Below, in pieces: positions 61,914-64,000 of a stretch of 64,000 nt of DNA (position 1 is its first letter; each line of letters begins with the position of its first letter). The notes under the pieces were generated by a model that did no database searches, was not told where the DNA came from, and saw nothing but the letters and a program-made list of their open reading frames with translations. A program made the position numbers and the translations under genes. The stretch comes from Leptolyngbya iicbica LK (GTDB lineage: Bacteria > Cyanobacteriota > Cyanobacteriia > Phormidesmidales > Phormidesmidaceae): positions 816,814 to 880,813 of the forward strand of contig NZ_QVFV01000001.1 of assembly GCF_004212215.1 (NCBI RefSeq), written 5' to 3'.

Positions 61914-63200
61914 CTAGCTGATGTAGTAGTCGCGGGTGCCGCGAGCGCTATGGGCTTCCTCCAACCGTTCCAAAGCGTGGACGTAGGCGGCGGTGCGGAG
62001 GGGAATGGCGAGGTTTTGGGCAATGCGCCAGATTTTCTCCCCTTCTTCGATCATCTTGGTTTTGAGCCGATCGCTCACTTCGGCCTCAGTCCAATACAGA
62101 CCGCTACGATTTTGCACCCACTCGTAATAGCTGACGATGACGCCTCCGGCATTCACCAAAATATCGGGGAAGACGTACACGCCTTTATCTTCCAGAATGC
62201 GATCGCCCTCGGAAGTGATCGGCCCGTTCGCGACCTCAAAAATGTATTGCGCTTGAATCTGGGCAGCATTGTCAGCGGTGATCTGATTTTCCAGCGCGGC
62301 AGGAATCAGGACGTCCACATCGAGCGTCAGCAGTTCTTCATTGGTGAGGGTATCGTGGCCATCCACCAAATTACAGACGGTGCCCTCGCAGTAAACCGCT
62401 TTGAGGCTGCGGGTCGAGGCTTTGAACTGTTGCAGACTGGGGATGTCGAGGCCGCGATCGCAATATACGCCGCCGCGCGAATCACTCACCGCCACCACTT
62501 TGTACCCCGCGTCAAATAGCAGCCGCGCAATGACACTACCGGCATTGCCAAAGCCCTGCACCGCGACCGTCGTCTCGGCGGGCACGCGGTCAAACTTCGG
62601 CAACATCGCCTGCAACACGTAAAACGCTCCCGTGCCCGTAGCGCGATCGCGTCCTTGACTGCCGCCCATCCCCAAGGGCTTGCCCGTAATCACCGCCGGG
62701 CATAACTGGCGGCGAATGATGCTGTACTGATCCATCATCCAACCCATGATCATCGGGTTGGTGTAAACATCCGGCGCAGGAATATCGATATCCGGGCCAA
62801 TAAAGTCGGCGATCGCGTCCACATAGCCCCGACTCAGCCGTTCCAGCTCAAACTTCGACAACTCTTTGGGGTTCAGCGTGATGCCGCCCTTAGCGCCGCC
62901 AAAGGGCAAGTTCACCGCCGCACACTTAAACGTCATCCAAAACGCCAGCGACTGCACCTCATCCATACTGACGTTGGGGTGAAAGCGTATGCCTCCCTTA
63001 GTGGGTCCCCGAGTGTCGTCATAACGGACCCGATAGCCCTCAAACACGCGCAGCGAGCCGTCATCCATCCGCACGGGAATGGAGACTTTAAGACTCGCTT
63101 TGGGAAATTGCAGGCGCTCACTCGCATCTTCAGAAATTTGCACATGTTTAAGCGCCCGAGCCAGCCGCCGATTTGCATCCGACAATAATGAAGCTGTCAT
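61914..63200 (-). CDS. gdhA: Glutamate dehydrogenase (Glu/Leu/Phe/Val dehydrogenase family)
   Basis: Converts 2-oxoglutarate plus ammonium to glutamate, or the reverse. The active-site region NLPFGGAKGGITLNPKEL near residue 105 holds the catalytic lysine. RVRYDDTRGPTKGGIRFHPNVS binds substrate. AVQGFGNAGSVIARLL near residue 220 is the dinucleotide fold, and PDILVNAGGVIVSYYEWVQN is the C-terminal block. The 428-residue length is the short hexameric form. A GAGGTG Shine-Dalgarno-like element precedes the ATG. An NtcA-type palindrome lies about 75 bases upstream (separate entry), suggesting nitrogen control. It ends beside the repeat before gcvT. Confidence 0.95.
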   Translation of the reverse strand: MTASLLSDANRRLARALKHVQISEDASERLQFPKASLKVSIPVRMDDGSLRVFEGYRVRYDDTRGPTKGGIRFHPNVSMDEVQSLAFWMTFKCAAVNLPFGGAKGGITLNPKELSKFELERLSRGYVDAIADFIGPDIDIPAPDVYTNPMIMGWMMDQYSIIRRQLCPAVITGKPLGMGGSQGRDRATGTGAFYVLQAMLPKFDRVPAETTVAVQGFGNAGSVIARLLFDAGYKVVAVSDSRGGVYCDRGLDIPSLQQFKASTRSLKAVYCEGTVCNLVDGHDTLTNEELLTLDVDVLIPAALENQITADNAAQIQAQYIFEVANGPITSEGDRILEDKGVYVFPDILVNAGGVIVSYYEWVQNRSGLYWTEAEVSDRLKTKMIEEGEKIWRIAQNLAIPLRTAAYVHALERLEEAHSARGTRDYYIS

Positions 63201-63263
63201 GACACCTCGTTTAACCGCCGCCGACTCCTATGGGCAACGATTTAGGCGTCGTCCTACGGCTTA

Positions 63264-63285
63264 GTTAGTATTGATTGTTACTAAC
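63264..63285 (-). promoter_or_regulatory. Candidate NtcA-binding site upstream of gdhA
   Basis: GTTAGTA-N8-TACTAAC is a perfect 7-base inverted repeat containing GTA-N8-TAC at 63268-63281, the cyanobacterial NtcA consensus. A weak -10-like TAAATC (minus strand, 63239-63244) follows 23 bases downstream, the spacing used at NtcA-activated promoters. The box centre is about 75 bases before the gdhA start. The site also lies upstream of the divergent PAS gene. Confidence 0.7.
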
Positions 63286-63492
63286 CATTGTCGAGGGTGG
63301 AGTCAATCCGGTTGGATTTGTTCAGCTGAATTGTTACTGGAATCCATAAAACTTAAAGGGTATGACCTTCGCATCTGCCGCAGTTCTACAATTTGGGCAT
63401 ACTAACTCGTAGCCTCCCATCTCCCAATTATACCTGCCAGCCTAGACTCCCTATCCGTGGTGCTTAGATGGCCGAGGTAATCTACCAGCCCC

Positions 63493-64000
63493 ATGTCTAA
63501 TCGCGATCGCGAGTCTCAACCAGTTGATGAACTCTCTTGGCTATCTATGGGAAAGTCACCCTTTTCCTTACCTTTAAGCCTGACCTTTTCCCGTGAGCAT
63601 CTCAGTCAACTATTAGATGATTTACCCGTTGCAGGGCTACTGATTGATCCGCACGGTCAGCTTTTGGCCACCAATCAATCGGCTTGCGATTTATTTGAGA
63701 TGAGCTCACCCGAGCTGCTGGAGCGATCGCTCACCCAATTATTGGTCACTCCCGAAAATCCAGAGCATGGGGTTTTGACGTTTCCCATTCAGGCCTCATG
63801 TTACGGCCTTGTGAACCTCCAAAATGAGCATCAACAATCGCGATCTCTGTCTTTTTCAGTGATCGCCCATGTGGGAGAAAATATTCATTTATTAATGCTG
63901 CAAGCAAGTCAACCAGACTACTTTCAGGGATTACAACTAGCCGCCGCGATCGCTCCCACTCTCCAGCCTGAAAAAACTTGTTATACCCTCGCTGACACCG
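63493..64000 (+). CDS. PAS-domain protein (partial, N-terminal part), probable signalling protein
   Basis: An open frame from the ATG at 63493 runs to the window edge (169 codons without a stop). After a short leader, a PAS-like domain appears at about residues 36-130: HLSQLLDDLPVAGLLIDPHGQLLATNQSACDLFEMSSPELLERSLTQLL. This is the usual sensor opening of histidine kinases, diguanylate cyclases and adenylate/guanylate cyclases, so the output domain lies beyond the window. There are no membrane segments in the visible part. It is divergent from gdhA. Function beyond sensing is unknown. Confidence 0.78.
   Translation, partial: MSNRDRESQPVDELSWLSMGKSPFSLPLSLTFSREHLSQLLDDLPVAGLLIDPHGQLLATNQSACDLFEMSSPELLERSLTQLLVTPENPEHGVLTFPIQASCYGLVNLQNEHQQSRSLSFSVIAHVGENIHLLMLQASQPDYFQGLQLAAAIAPTLQPEKTCYTLADT

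Noticed and set aside
1-64000. tRNA, rRNA, transposase, integrase or prophage genes
   Set aside because: Gaps and frames were read for T-loop-like motifs, transposase DDE motifs and phage proteins; none was convincing. A covariance-model scan could still find a missed small RNA.

Overview
The window is a chromosomal segment of a cyanobacterium. GCGATCGC octamers (HIP1) are scattered through almost every gene. Several families are typical of or restricted to cyanobacteria: a CrtR-type beta-carotene hydroxylase, a CruA/CruP-type lycopene cyclase homologue, DUF1802, DUF2301 and DUF6464 proteins, a NuiA-like nuclease inhibitor, an AMIN-domain protein, a KaiB-like domain and a pyruvate kinase with a C-terminal swivelling domain. 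Type IV pilus retraction (PilT) and an HpsE-like glycosyltransferase suggest a motile, possibly filamentous organism; that last step is inference.

Layout. 0-1.1 kb: rsmA followed by the start of ispE. 1.4-11.5 kb: unlinked small genes (coiled-coil protein, P-loop kinase, a large beta-barrel/beta-helix surface protein, a cupin / NTF2-like / VOC trio, two inositol-monophosphatase-superfamily enzymes, an OB-fold lipoprotein-like gene, an IscA-like carrier). 11.5-20.6 kb: an ABC exporter, an AT-richer pocket with two converging glycosyltransferases, a YggT protein, an orphan ParA, and a tightly overlapping three-gene operon (GT4 glycosyltransferase, SDR, polyprenyl-phosphate sugar transferase) that looks like the initiation end of a surface polysaccharide pathway. 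20.7-31.4 kb: NuiA-like inhibitor, a repeat-rich gap, rpiA, an aldo/keto reductase, the CruA-like flavoprotein, an AMIN protein with tandem proline-rich peptides, a small tyrosine-phosphatase-like protein, a MOSC protein and pyk. 31.9-46 kb: crtR, DUF2301, dprA, a PlsC-like acyltransferase, DUF1802, a HAD hydrolase, rpsA, aroH, sppA, an EamA transporter, a Ctp protease, a YdcF-like protein and larB. 46-64 kb: GNAT, a kinase-like fusion, rplY, purA, an adenosine-deaminase-like gene, aspS, DUF6464, a KaiB-domain protein beside pilT, rpsB-tsf, gcvH/gcvT, gdhA and the start of a PAS-domain protein.

Themes. Nitrogen and one-carbon metabolism meet at the right end, where gdhA has a good NtcA-type GTA-N8-TAC palindrome upstream. 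Purine genes (purA and an ADA-like gene) are divergent. Translation genes (rpsA, rplY, rpsB, tsf, aspS) have recognisable hairpin terminators near most of them. Carotenoid genes (CruA-like, crtR) lie 6 kb apart. I see no tRNA, rRNA, CRISPR array, transposase, prophage or plasmid genes. No single locus is clearly a wholly new system. The most unusual items are the KaiB-domain fusion beside pilT, the barrel-plus-helix surface protein, the orphan NuiA-like inhibitor, the SDR lacking its catalytic lysine position and the phosphatase with a shortened P-loop. Many start codons were moved inward from the longest open frame on the basis of family N-termini; this is said in each entry.
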